This document shows, in pieces, positions 57,004 through 64,000 of a stretch of 64,000 nt of DNA. The notes beneath the pieces are model-generated. The model did no database searches. It worked only from the letters and a program-made list of their open reading frames with translations, and had not been told where the DNA came from. The position numbers and the translations under genes are program-made. The stretch is taken from the NCBI RefSeq assembly GCF_003049665.1, contig NZ_PYWM01000001.1, forward strand, positions 186,001 through 250,000, in the 5' to 3' direction. The stretch comes from Lysinibacillus mangiferihumi (GTDB lineage Bacteria; Bacillota; Bacilli; Bacillales_A; Planococcaceae). Within the stretch, counting starts at the first letter, position 1. Every line of letters starts with the position of its first letter.

Positions 57004-57354
57004 ATGAAAAACAATCCAGTCGTTCCTTACATCTTGATTCTGGCATTTGGTATAGGTCTTATTTTCTTCATGTCTTTACAAGGCGCAGATAACAAGAAAG
57101 AAATTGCTGCTGAACAAGAGGGCGGTGGCGAAACTACAGAAGCTAATGATGATGGTTCTGCATTAGTACAAACTTGTATCGGCTGTCACGGTGGTGACTT
57201 AACTGGTGGTGTTGGTCCAAGCCTACACGGTTTAGATGAAGCTCGTATCGTAGACGTGTTAACAAACGGTATTGAAGGCACACCTATGACACCAGGAATG
57301 AAAAACGAAGCGGAAGCAAAAGCAATCGCTGAGTACATTTCTACTCTAAAATAG
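57004..57354 (+). CDS. cccA: Membrane-anchored cytochrome c-550
   Basis: A 116-residue protein: an N-terminal membrane helix (residues 7-25), a Glu/Gly-rich linker (33-52) and a c-type heme domain with CIGCH (about residues 58-62) and the axial Met in GTPMTPGM (about 98). Faces the outside and carries electrons between the bc complex and oxidase. Ribosome site GAGGAGGGG. In B. subtilis cccA likewise follows the sigA region. Confidence 0.93.
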   Translation: MKNNPVVPYILILAFGIGLIFFMSLQGADNKKEIAAEQEGGGETTEANDDGSALVQTCIGCHGGDLTGGVGPSLHGLDEARIVDVLTNGIEGTPMTPGMKNEAEAKAIAEYISTLK

Positions 57355-57366
57355 TTTTAAAAAATG

Positions 57367-57410
57367 GCTGTACTAAAAAGTGTCTTAACGCTTTTAGTAC
57401 AGCTTCTATT
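57367..57410 (+). terminator. First terminator after cccA
   Basis: GCTGTACTAAAA and TTTTAGTACAGC, 12 bp perfect, then TTCTATT. Confidence 0.75.
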
Positions 57411-57415
57411 ATGAT

Positions 57416-57457
57416 GGAGTTGCTCAAAAATCTGAGACAACTCCATTTGTTTTTTTG
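57416..57457 (+). terminator. Second terminator after cccA
   Basis: GGAGTTG-CTCA pairs with TGAG-CAACTCC (one bulge) and a T-rich tract with seven T follows. Confidence 0.7.
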
Positions 57458-57512
57458 TTCAACATCATACATACTAGAGTGGACTCTATATTTATAAGGT
57501 AGGCGGTTTAAA

Positions 57513-58205
57513 ATGAACGCACAAAAATTATCAAAACGTTTAGAAACAGTGGCAAAATTTGTTCCAACTGGTGCGGTTGTAGCAGATATTGGCAGTGATC
57601 ATGCATATTTACCATGCTATTTAATTCATAAGGGGATTGCTGCGAGCGCAGTAGCTGGCGAGGTTGTAAAAGGACCGTATGAATCAGCGCTAGGACAAGT
57701 AAAAAAAGAAGGGTTAACGGAGAAAATTACTGTTAGACTGGCAGATGGCTTAGCTGCAGTGGAGGCAACTGATCATGTAGATACTGTAACAATAGCTGGC
57801 ATGGGTGGACCTCTCATTGTGTCGATATTAGAGAAACATCCACAAAGCTTAAAAGGTGTTACACGTCTGATTTTGCAACCTAACATTCATGCAAAAGTTA
57901 TTCGGGAATGGGCTTTAACCAATAATTGGGCCATTCTTGATGAAGATATTTTAGAAGAAGATGAAAAAATCTACGAAATTCTTGTCTTACAAAGAGGAGC
58001 GATGACGTTATCTTCATCGGAAATCTTATTTGGTCCTAAATTATTGTTACGTAAAGCACCAGCTTTTTTAAAAAAATGGCAACGAGAAAAAGAAAATTGG
58101 CAACGTGTTTTACAGTCCATTGAAGGGGCAGAGCCAACTCTTGAAATTGAGGAAAAACGTGCAGAATTAACAGCACTACTTGATTTAGTGGAAGGAGTTT
58201 TATAG
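57513..58205 (+). CDS. trmK: tRNA (adenine22-N1)-methyltransferase TrmK
   Basis: A 230-residue class I methyltransferase (YqfN in B. subtilis). SAM motif I is VVADIGSDHAYLPCYL (about 21-36); VAGEVVKGPYESA, TIAGMGGPLIVSIL and LILQPNIHAKVIREW are family motifs; the C-terminal helical hairpin follows. It methylates N1 of A22 in some tRNAs. Its stop is 1 base from the next ATG. Confidence 0.95.
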   Translation: MNAQKLSKRLETVAKFVPTGAVVADIGSDHAYLPCYLIHKGIAASAVAGEVVKGPYESALGQVKKEGLTEKITVRLADGLAAVEATDHVDTVTIAGMGGPLIVSILEKHPQSLKGVTRLILQPNIHAKVIREWALTNNWAILDEDILEEDEKIYEILVLQRGAMTLSSSEILFGPKLLLRKAPAFLKKWQREKENWQRVLQSIEGAEPTLEIEEKRAELTALLDLVEGVL

Positions 58206-58206
58206 C

Positions 58207-59328
58207 ATGAAATCAGTAAATGGTCAGGAAATTATACAACTATTTGAATCATGGTCACCAAAGCATCTTGCGTGTATGGAGAATGATCCAATTGGACTTG
58301 CCATTGGAACGTTAAATAAACCTGTAAACAAAGTATTAGTGACATTAGATGTCAATGACGCCGTAGCAGACGAAGCGATTGCCCAAGGCTGTGAACTGAT
58401 TATAGCGCATCATCCGCCTATTTTCCGTCGACTAGCGAATATTCGTACGGACAATCCCGCTGGACAATTATACGAAAAACTTATTAAACATGATATTGCG
58501 GTCTATGCCGCACATACAAATTTAGATGTAGCGGAAGGTGGCGTCAATGATTTATTAGCTGATGCATTGCTGCTCGAAAATCGCTCTATTTTAGAAGAAA
58601 CGTATGCTGAGGATGTTTTAAAACTAAGCGTTTTTGTACCGACTGCCGATGCAGACGTGCTGCGTGAGGCATTAGCAAAAGCGGGAGCAGGTCGTTTAGG
58701 GTGTTATGAAGCGTGCAGTTATACATCGAGTGGAGAAGGGCGTTTCCGTGCACTTGAAGGGGCAAATCCGCATGTTGGTTCGATTGGAGAATTACATGTC
58801 GAGGAAGAAGTCAAAGTGGAAGTGGTTTTGCCCGCGTCCATTAAAAACCGCGTATTGAAGGCACTGTTAAATGCCCATCCATATGAGGAGCCTGCGTATG
58901 ATATCATTCGCTTGGAGCAACAAACGAATCGTATGGGATTAGGTCGTGTTGGCTATTTACCAAAAGAAATGCTGTTACAAGATTTTGCAGAGTTTGTAAA
59001 GAAACAACTAGATGTACCAACTGTTCGTGTTGTCGGCGATTTGCAGTCAACAGTAAGAAAGATTGCCCTAGTCGGTGGAGATGGCAATAAGTATATTTAT
59101 ACGGCAAAGCGTGCAGGTGCCGATGTCTTTTTAACAGGCGATATGTATTTCCATACGGCACAGGATGCACAAGCAATTGGTTTGCAAATTGTAGACCCAG
59201 GTCATCATGTTGAAAAAGTAATGATAGCGGGTGTTGCGAAAAAAATGGCAACATTGTGTGAGACCAAAAAATATAGAGTAGAATTTGTCCAATCGACTAT
59301 TCATACAGAACCATTTTTATTTGTTTAA
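58207..59328 (+). CDS. Nif3-like dinuclear metal-center protein
   Basis: A 373-residue protein of the NIF3/YqfO family with a PII-like insert. Metal ligands are visible in LIIAHHPPIFR (about 65-75), the DxxAAHTNLD stretch (YAAHTNLDVAEGG) and, near the end, DPGHHVEKV. The middle third (about 130-235, KLSVFVPTADADVLREALAKAGAG...HPYEEPAYD) is the inserted domain typical of Gram-positive members. Cotranscribed with trmK. The family is proposed to act in metal or nucleotide metabolism. Confidence 0.93.
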   Translation: MKSVNGQEIIQLFESWSPKHLACMENDPIGLAIGTLNKPVNKVLVTLDVNDAVADEAIAQGCELIIAHHPPIFRRLANIRTDNPAGQLYEKLIKHDIAVYAAHTNLDVAEGGVNDLLADALLLENRSILEETYAEDVLKLSVFVPTADADVLREALAKAGAGRLGCYEACSYTSSGEGRFRALEGANPHVGSIGELHVEEEVKVEVVLPASIKNRVLKALLNAHPYEEPAYDIIRLEQQTNRMGLGRVGYLPKEMLLQDFAEFVKKQLDVPTVRVVGDLQSTVRKIALVGGDGNKYIYTAKRAGADVFLTGDMYFHTAQDAQAIGLQIVDPGHHVEKVMIAGVAKKMATLCETKKYRVEFVQSTIHTEPFLFV

Positions 59329-59343
59329 GAGAGGGGAATACTT

Positions 59344-59568
59344 GTGGCAAATGGGAAACCTGCTGGGAATAATGCAGGCAAGTTATGGATTATTATCGGC
59401 TTACTAATTGCTGTGTTTGGTGGCGGTATGACACTTATGACAAATATGATGAATGAGAAAAAAATAGATGCCATGACCGAGCAATGCGAAAACGATGGAG
59501 GCAAAGCCATCGTGTCAAAAGAAAAGAATTTTCTAGCAACAAACTATTCATTTGAATGTAAAAAATAG
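59344..59568 (+). CDS. Small membrane-anchored protein
   Basis: A 74-residue protein with one membrane helix (about 13-32, WIIIGLLIAVFGGGMTLM) and an extracytoplasmic tail with two Cys (QCENDGG and FECKK), which could form a disulfide. GTG start after GAGAGGGG. 15 bases after the Nif3-like gene, so perhaps the last gene of that operon. Unknown function. Confidence 0.65.
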   Translation: MANGKPAGNNAGKLWIIIGLLIAVFGGGMTLMTNMMNEKKIDAMTEQCENDGGKAIVSKEKNFLATNYSFECKK

Positions 59569-59587
59569 TATGATTCACGTATGAATG

Positions 59588-59631
59588 AACGCAACTTTTA
59601 AAGGAAGTTCCTTTAAAGGTTGCGTTTTTTT
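59588..59631 (+). terminator. Terminator before the bacteriocin locus
   Basis: AACGCAAC...TTTAAAGGAA pairs with TTCCTTTAAA...GTTGCGTT (one bulge), followed by six T. It isolates the locus that follows. Confidence 0.85.
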
Positions 59632-59691
59632 GTTATGGTCTTAAAGATAAATCTACTATTTTTCCATTGTTATATAAATATTTAAAATATA

Positions 59692-59720
59692 TTGATTTTT
59701 CTATTATCTTATGCTATAAA
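59692..59720 (+). promoter_or_regulatory. Promoter of the bacteriocin locus
   Basis: TTGATT, exactly 17 bases, TATAAA, with an extended TGC before the -10. About 100 bases before the first gene. Confidence 0.65.
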
Positions 59721-59732
59721 AAAATAATTAAA

Positions 59733-59750
59733 TGAGAATCAATTGAGAAT
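59733..59750 (+). promoter_or_regulatory. Two TGAGAAT repeats 11 bases apart downstream of the -10
   Basis: TGAGAAT at 59733-59739 and again at 59744-59750, one helical turn apart, within an AT-rich stretch flanked by TTAAAT and ATTTAA. In position for a dimeric repressor of the locus. Regulator not identified. Confidence 0.35.
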
Positions 59751-59818
59751 TTAAATTGTAGGAATGTGGAACAGTGTTGACGATAACAAAATGCTAGAAA
59801 TAGGAGGTATATTTCTAT

Positions 59819-60010
59819 ATGAAAAGAGGCGATGAAATTAAAAAGATTCCAGCACTGTATCTTACTCTAATGCTAATTTTTCTTTCGTTAATAATATTAA
59901 TCAGGAATTATGATAGTCAGCCTACTTGGATAACGGTTTTTGCGATATTTAGCATTTTAGGATTTTCCGTATTCACCTATTTGGATAGAGATAAATTTTT
60001 CAAAAAGTAA
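59819..60010 (+). CDS. Small two-helix membrane protein paired with bacteriocin, copy 1
   Basis: A 63-residue protein with two hydrophobic segments (about 11-30 and 36-54), a loop NYDSQPTW and a charged end (LDRDKFFKK). AGGAGG lies 11 bases before the ATG. Copy 2 at 60470 is about 80 percent identical by eye. Each copy precedes a bacteriocin precursor gene, so it is a candidate immunity or accessory protein. Not a family I recognise. Confidence 0.7.
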   Translation: MKRGDEIKKIPALYLTLMLIFLSLIILIRNYDSQPTWITVFAIFSILGFSVFTYLDRDKFFKK

Positions 60011-60075
60011 AGTACTTAATAAAACATAGCTATTATGCAAAATTCTTCCTTGTCAAATGAAAGGAGGTGAGCCAT

Positions 60076-60390
60076 ATGTTAGCCAAAAAAACTGAGAGGA
60101 TAAAAATAGTCGTGATAGCGTTGGTGGCATTATTGTTATGGCCATCTGGGGCTTTGGCAGTGTCACATCATGCTATGACAGCAACAGTTGCTACACAAAG
60201 TGATTCATTCAATCGCGGAGATGTTTCTCGTAAATGGCTAGCACCAGGACCAATCACACAATATCCAAATGAAGGTGGCACTTGGCAGTATGGATTTTGG
60301 AATGCGAAAGTTTGTTCATACTACAAAGTGGATCGCTGTCATGGAAGCACGGTGATACTGAATTACAGTGACCAGTTAAAATCTACATAG
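60076..60390 (+). CDS. Lactococcin-972-like bacteriocin precursor, copy 1, C-terminally truncated
   Basis: A 104-residue secreted precursor. Signal peptide about residues 1-28 (KIVVIALVALLLWPSGALA). The mature part carries the family motif GGTWQYGFW (about 67-75) and HGSTV (about 89-93). Compared with copy 2, the last 40 or so residues are replaced by a short tail (ILNYSDQLKST). Two Cys: 80 (in KVCSYY) and 88 (in DRCHG). ATG at 60076 follows AAAGGAGG at 8 bases. Family: lactococcin 972, whose type member binds lipid II and blocks septum formation in Lactococcus. Confidence 0.8.
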   Translation: MLAKKTERIKIVVIALVALLLWPSGALAVSHHAMTATVATQSDSFNRGDVSRKWLAPGPITQYPNEGGTWQYGFWNAKVCSYYKVDRCHGSTVILNYSDQLKST

Positions 60391-60469
60391 TGTAATTTGA
60401 ACAATCAAATTAGCAAACATTAATAGAAGTATTGATGTTTGGAGGGATATTTCTGTATGAAAAGAGGCG

Positions 60470-60658
60470 GTGAAGGTGAAAAAAATTAAAAAAATTCCAG
60501 CACCTTATGTTTATCTAATGCTAATATTTATTTCGTTACAATCATTAATAAGAGATTATGAAAGTCAGCCTATTTGGATAACGGTTTTTGCGATATTTAG
60601 CATTTTAGGATTTTCCGTACTCACATATTTGGATAGAGATAAATTTTTTAGAAAGTAA
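60470..60658 (+). CDS. Small two-helix membrane protein paired with bacteriocin, copy 2
   Basis: A 62-residue protein paralogous to the product at 59819-60010 over ILGFSVLTYLDRDKFF and the two helices. The ATG corresponding to the first copy (60457-60459, after TTTGGAGGG) reads only ten codons before TAA, because about ten bases (GGTGAAAAAA) are inserted; the long frame begins at GTG 60470 (or 60476). So either the start has moved or the copy is damaged and poorly translated. Confidence 0.6.
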   Translation: MKVKKIKKIPAPYVYLMLIFISLQSLIRDYESQPIWITVFAIFSILGFSVLTYLDRDKFFRK

Positions 60659-60739
60659 AGTGTTCTATCAATTTCTATCCATTACATAATAAAAAATAGC
60701 CATAAATTCTTCCTTGTCAAATGAAAGGAGGTGAGCCAT

Positions 60740-61159
60740 ATGTTAGCCAAAAAAACTGTGAGGGTGAAAATAGTAGTGTTAGCGTTGGTGGCATTATTGT
60801 TATTGCCATCTGGGGTTTTGGCAATGTCTTATAATGCTAATGATCCTCTATTTGCTGCATCATCTAAAGTTGCCACACAAAGTGATCCATTCAACCGAGG
60901 AGACATTTCTCGTAAATGGCTAGCACGAGGACCAATCACACAATATCCAAATGAAGGTGGCACTTGGCAGTATGGATTTTGGAATGCTAAAGTTCGTTCA
61001 TACTACACTGTGGATCGCTGTCATGGAAGCACAGTAGAATTGAATGGTAATCAATCTAGATCAATTGATACTAGAGCAGGCGAAAGATCTATTGCTGAAC
61101 TTTGGGCAGTACAGCATCCTCGCCACGTTGATCAATATTACTATCGAGTATGCGATTAA
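60740..61159 (+). CDS. Lactococcin-972-like bacteriocin precursor, copy 2, full length
   Basis: A 139-residue secreted precursor with a signal peptide (1-28, PSGVLA at the end) nearly identical to copy 1. The mature part has GGTWQYGFWNAKVRSYY (about 73-89), DRCHGSTVELNG (about 92-103), ERSIAELWAVQHPRH and the C-terminal DQYYYRVCD. The motif order GGTWxYG, HGSTV, WA, YYYR matches the lactococcin 972 family. Cys 94 and Cys 138 could form a disulfide; the type member has none. Longer N-terminal part than the family's usual 66-residue mature peptide. ATG after AAAGGAGGTGAG, the same leader as copy 1. Confidence 0.85.
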   Translation: MLAKKTVRVKIVVLALVALLLLPSGVLAMSYNANDPLFAASSKVATQSDPFNRGDISRKWLARGPITQYPNEGGTWQYGFWNAKVRSYYTVDRCHGSTVELNGNQSRSIDTRAGERSIAELWAVQHPRHVDQYYYRVCD

Positions 61160-61253
61160 TTACTAAAGATTCCATACTTTAGAGGCTTGTAATGTCTTTC
61201 GCAGTAGGCTTTCCAAGCTTCTCAATGAAAATGAAAGATTAGGGGGAGTGGTT

Positions 61254-63266
61254 ATGCTTAAAAGAGTAGTGCAACTGACATCTTTGATTTGTGTAATGAT
61301 GCTGTCTCTGCTTATTTTTCAATATACGTCACTTGTCCAACAGCGGTTGCCATTAGGCACTACCAATCAATTTGATTTAAATCTTGCTGAAACTACGATT
61401 GCAAAAGATCAATTGATTTCGGATCTTAACCGACTAACAGATCAATATAATGCAATTGTAGTCAAAACTTCAGTAGATCCAGAAAACTACAACAACAAAA
61501 AAGATATCATCTATTTTGGTACTGCCAAACCAGCATTTCATGGTTTGCTTATAGAGCAAAAAGAAATTAAGTGGTTCGATTCTTCTTTAACAGGTGACTT
61601 GCTTTCAACTGCAGAAATAGGCACCCGTTCTTTATCAGGCACCTATGCTTTTAACGCTGGAAAAGATTTTCAAGTAGCAGTAAATGATTGGGCGCAACAG
61701 CATCAAATTCGGATTTTATTTGTTCAAGAACCATCGATATTTACAATCGTTTATGCATTCTTATTTCAAAATGGTACAGGGAATGCAGTGCTCGCTTCCT
61801 TGCTGTTATTAGTAACGACCATTATTACGTGGATATTTCAACATGCAAAAGCAAGGTCTATTCGATTATTAGGCGGCGTTAAAGCTGGGAAAATTCATGT
61901 GGAGGATACAACAACAATAGTATCTTTTGTCTTTGTCGGATTTTTACTAGGTTTGTTTATGTCATTAGGCTATGTAGGTGTCATAAAGGATATTCGACAA
62001 ATTCCATTGGTATTCAATCGTCTACTACTTTGTTTAGTGCTATTCTTAATTGTCGTTGGGTTCATCACAGCCTTGCTTTCACTAATGGCTAGCCCCAAAG
62101 CTGCCCATATTGCCAAAAGACAAATTCCGTTGAAGCGGTTTTCCGTAATGGGAAAGCTAAGTCATGTTCTTGTTATAATTTTATCGCTCATTGTTATCCC
62201 GACCATTATCACATCTATACTAATAACCAATCAACTGTCAAAAGACTATGCGCTTTGGGACAAAATGCACAATATCGTTCGGCTATCCATGTCTGACTTG
62301 GATTCATTAGAACAAGAGGCGGTACTTCCCGATGTAGAAGACTTTTTTTCTAAAATGCAAGAGGCTAATAATTTAAGTCTTTCTTTAGTTATTGATAAAG
62401 CGATTTTTTTAGAGCCATCTGAGATGAGTGGATATGATCATATTATTATGACAGATCGAGCTTGGATTGATTTGCTAGAAATAGGTGTGGAAACAGAAGG
62501 CAAGGGCGGGAAACTCATTGCAAAAAATGTTAAAGATTTACCAGATGAATTGGCTTCGTTTTTAAAAGGGCAAATTCCGCTATGGACGAAACATAATGAT
62601 GTTTATCCAGCGCAAGGTTTAACTTTTTACGAATATGTGGGAACGAAATTTCTTGCATTACCACCAAATGTTGGTTTAGCAGGGGAAACAGTGCAAGCAG
62701 AAAATCCGTTAGTTATACTGATAGATGGTCAGCTAACAGACATTGTAAAAACGAAAGGGTTCTTAATATCTTTAGCTTCTAGTGGAAATATCGTTTTTTT
62801 TGATGAGAATCATTTACAAGCAGCTTTAGCTAACTCCGTTATGAAACCTTCTATTACGTCGATTAATGGGATAGCAGACGTTGCTTTGGAAACGGCTCAA
62901 AGGTTTAAACAACAATACGTTTACTATATTGTATCGGGAATACTTATTGTCGTAACTATGTTTTTGACTGCTATATTAAATGGCAGACTGTGGGCAGGCA
63001 CGAATGGTAAACGTATTTTCACCTTGCACACCTTTGGCTACCCATACACATCGATTATTAGACCGGCTTTAAAGCGACAACTAATGACAATCATTTTAAC
63101 AACAATTCTTGGTTCCATCATTGGTTATTTTATCCACTATATGCAACTTAGCGTTATACTTTTATCTGCATTGCTTGTCGGAATCTTATATTGGCTAGGT
63201 AGTTACATTTCCTTTCAAAATTCCGCAAAACAAGCATTTTATCGTACGAGTCATCGGCACAATTAA
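61254..63266 (+). CDS. Bacteriocin-associated seven-helix membrane protein (DUF1430)
   Basis: A 670-residue protein. Helices at about 5-24, 177-197, 222-244, 258-278, 305-325, 558-580 and 610-650, with extracellular domains at about 30-160 and 330-550. RSIRLLGGVKAGKI (about 202-216) and NGKRIFTLHTFGYPY (about 585-600) look like the coupling segments of FtsX/MacB permeases, so it is probably the permease partner of the ATPase that follows. The family is annotated as bacteriocin-associated integral membrane (putative immunity) protein of lactococcin 972 loci. ATG 61254 after AGGGGGAG. Exports or removes bacteriocin: not decided by sequence. Confidence 0.87.
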   Translation: MLKRVVQLTSLICVMMLSLLIFQYTSLVQQRLPLGTTNQFDLNLAETTIAKDQLISDLNRLTDQYNAIVVKTSVDPENYNNKKDIIYFGTAKPAFHGLLIEQKEIKWFDSSLTGDLLSTAEIGTRSLSGTYAFNAGKDFQVAVNDWAQQHQIRILFVQEPSIFTIVYAFLFQNGTGNAVLASLLLLVTTIITWIFQHAKARSIRLLGGVKAGKIHVEDTTTIVSFVFVGFLLGLFMSLGYVGVIKDIRQIPLVFNRLLLCLVLFLIVVGFITALLSLMASPKAAHIAKRQIPLKRFSVMGKLSHVLVIILSLIVIPTIITSILITNQLSKDYALWDKMHNIVRLSMSDLDSLEQEAVLPDVEDFFSKMQEANNLSLSLVIDKAIFLEPSEMSGYDHIIMTDRAWIDLLEIGVETEGKGGKLIAKNVKDLPDELASFLKGQIPLWTKHNDVYPAQGLTFYEYVGTKFLALPPNVGLAGETVQAENPLVILIDGQLTDIVKTKGFLISLASSGNIVFFDENHLQAALANSVMKPSITSINGIADVALETAQRFKQQYVYYIVSGILIVVTMFLTAILNGRLWAGTNGKRIFTLHTFGYPYTSIIRPALKRQLMTIILTTILGSIIGYFIHYMQLSVILLSALLVGILYWLGSYISFQNSAKQAFYRTSHRHN

Positions 63267-63287
63267 TGTCTTAAAGGAGTAATGAAT

Positions 63288-63914
63288 ATGATTATTCAAA
63301 CGAAAAATATTGGCATTGAAATTAGTGGCAAAACGATTTTTTCTAATATTTCTCTTGAGATCAACCCGAATGAAATGATTGCCATTACCGGTCCATCTGG
63401 TAGTGGCAAAACAACACTGTTAAATTGTCTAGGTCTTATTCAATCAGTTAATAACGGGGACATCCTAATAGAAAATCAAAATGCTAGTCAATGGAAGGAA
63501 AAAGAAAAAATAAGTTTTTGGAAAGACAAAGCGGCATTTATTTATCAAGACTATGGCATTATTGAGGATGAAAATGTCAGTTATAATGTGACATTAAATA
63601 AGCGACAAGCCAAAACACAGGTTGTGGACGAAATCCTACATACAGTTGGACTTGGTGGAAGAGGGCATGATATGGCGGCTGTGTTATCAGGAGGAGAAAA
63701 ACAGCGTCTAGGCGTAGCACGCGCCATTTATAAGAAAGCCACAATTATCTTTGCGGATGAACCAACAGCCTCTCTTGATCAATCGAACAGAGAAATCATT
63801 ATTAATCTACTAAGAAAGTGTAGTGAAAACGGTGCTAGTGTGATTATTGCAACGCATGATGAAAGGCTTGTAAGTGTTTGTGATCGAAGTATAAATTTGA
63901 AACCATTTATGTAA
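63288..63914 (+). CDS. ABC transporter ATP-binding protein of the lactococcin 972 group
   Basis: A 208-residue ATPase of the MacB/LolD-like class. Walker A GPSGSGKT (about 35-42), Q-loop YQDYGI, signature LSGGEKQR, Walker B IIFADEPT and H-loop ATHDE are complete, so it should be active. ATG 63288 (also 63282) after AAAGGAG; 20 bases after the DUF1430 gene. Completes the bacteriocin, permease, ATPase set. Confidence 0.92.
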   Translation: MIIQTKNIGIEISGKTIFSNISLEINPNEMIAITGPSGSGKTTLLNCLGLIQSVNNGDILIENQNASQWKEKEKISFWKDKAAFIYQDYGIIEDENVSYNVTLNKRQAKTQVVDEILHTVGLGGRGHDMAAVLSGGEKQRLGVARAIYKKATIIFADEPTASLDQSNREIIINLLRKCSENGASVIIATHDERLVSVCDRSINLKPFM

Positions 63915-64000
63915 AAGAAGCGAAACGGTGGATTATTGTTCTGGTGTTCCAGGGCTTCATGACAACCTACCTTTAAATGTGATAAAAATAAAAATTCACT

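Larger units (their letters stand above)
60041..60830 (+). repeat. Tandem duplication of the small-protein/bacteriocin cassette
   Basis: Bases about 60041-60170 and 60705-60835 are nearly identical (AATTCTTCCTTGTCAAATG...), as are 60196-60340 and 60880-61025 with scattered changes. The cassette offset is 638 bases at the small-protein ATG and 664 at the bacteriocin ATG. Differences between copies point to an old duplication. The truncated end of copy 1 lies at the junction. Confidence 0.8.

Noticed and set aside
59725..59760. Fur box before the bacteriocin locus
   Set aside because: TGAGAAT repeats resemble half sites but are direct, not inverted, and do not fit the 7-1-7 palindrome.

Overview
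The window is chromosomal DNA of a low-GC, spore-forming, S-layer-bearing Firmicute. The best fit is a Lysinibacillus (Bacillus sphaericus group) or a close relative. The basis is the AT-rich sequence, strong GGAGG ribosome sites with frequent TTG and GTG starts, the sporulation genes cotJABC, yqfC and yqfD, an SLH-domain surface protein, and the B. subtilis-like gene order hemW-hrcA-grpE-dnaK-dnaJ-prmA-rsmE-mtaB ... rpsU-nfeD-floA-yqfC-yqfD-phoH-pgpH-ybeY-dgkA-cdd-era-recO ... glyS ... ccpN-ppsR-dnaG-sigA ... cccA-trmK-nif3. The assignment is inference; there is no rRNA or marker search behind it.

Layout. 0-10.6 kb is accessory: a 5'-cut subtilase, small membrane proteins, two frameshifted genes, a cupin, a VOC protein, cysK, a DUF1835-type protein, a coiled-coil protein, yqeY, a TetR regulator with a divergently repeated operator shared with an adjacent NAD(P)-dependent epimerase, a membrane-anchored exoprotein and a chromate transporter. 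10.9-21.8 kb is the heat-shock and RNA-modification block (hemW to mtaB), with a perfect CIRCE operator before hrcA and a soluble chemoreceptor-like gene on the minus strand. 21.8-26.8 kb holds a 321-bp palindromic element, deoC, the spore-coat cotJABC operon behind a sigma-E-like promoter, and a KtrB/KtrA-type potassium uptake operon (minus) behind a c-di-AMP riboswitch. 27-39.2 kb is the rpsU-to-recO backbone, interrupted between phoH and pgpH by a 16-copy tandem 41/42-bp hairpin repeat. 39.2-50.9 kb is accessory: an SLH protein, an HD-GYP protein, a GNAT/YoaP-like enzyme, a minus-strand single-chain glycyl-tRNA synthetase with a T-box leader, a chemoreceptor, HTH remnants, membrane and secreted proteins, and an 850-bp gene-poor stretch. 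51-59.3 kb is ccpN-ppsR-dnaG-sigA, a membrane protein, cccA, trmK and a Nif3-like gene.

59.7-63.9 kb is the most interesting region: a lactococcin-972-like bacteriocin locus in which a two-gene cassette (small two-helix membrane protein plus secreted bacteriocin precursor) has been tandemly duplicated, with the first bacteriocin truncated. It is followed by the seven-helix permease-like DUF1430 protein and an ABC ATPase that normally accompany this family.

How the genes connect: PgpH (c-di-AMP hydrolase), the c-di-AMP riboswitch and the KtrA/KtrC-type RCK subunit are three parts of one potassium/c-di-AMP circuit within 10 kb. NfeD and FloA form a membrane-microdomain pair. CcpN and PpsR couple carbon-source sensing to pyruvate/PEP flux. 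DnaG and SigA are the macromolecular-synthesis pair.
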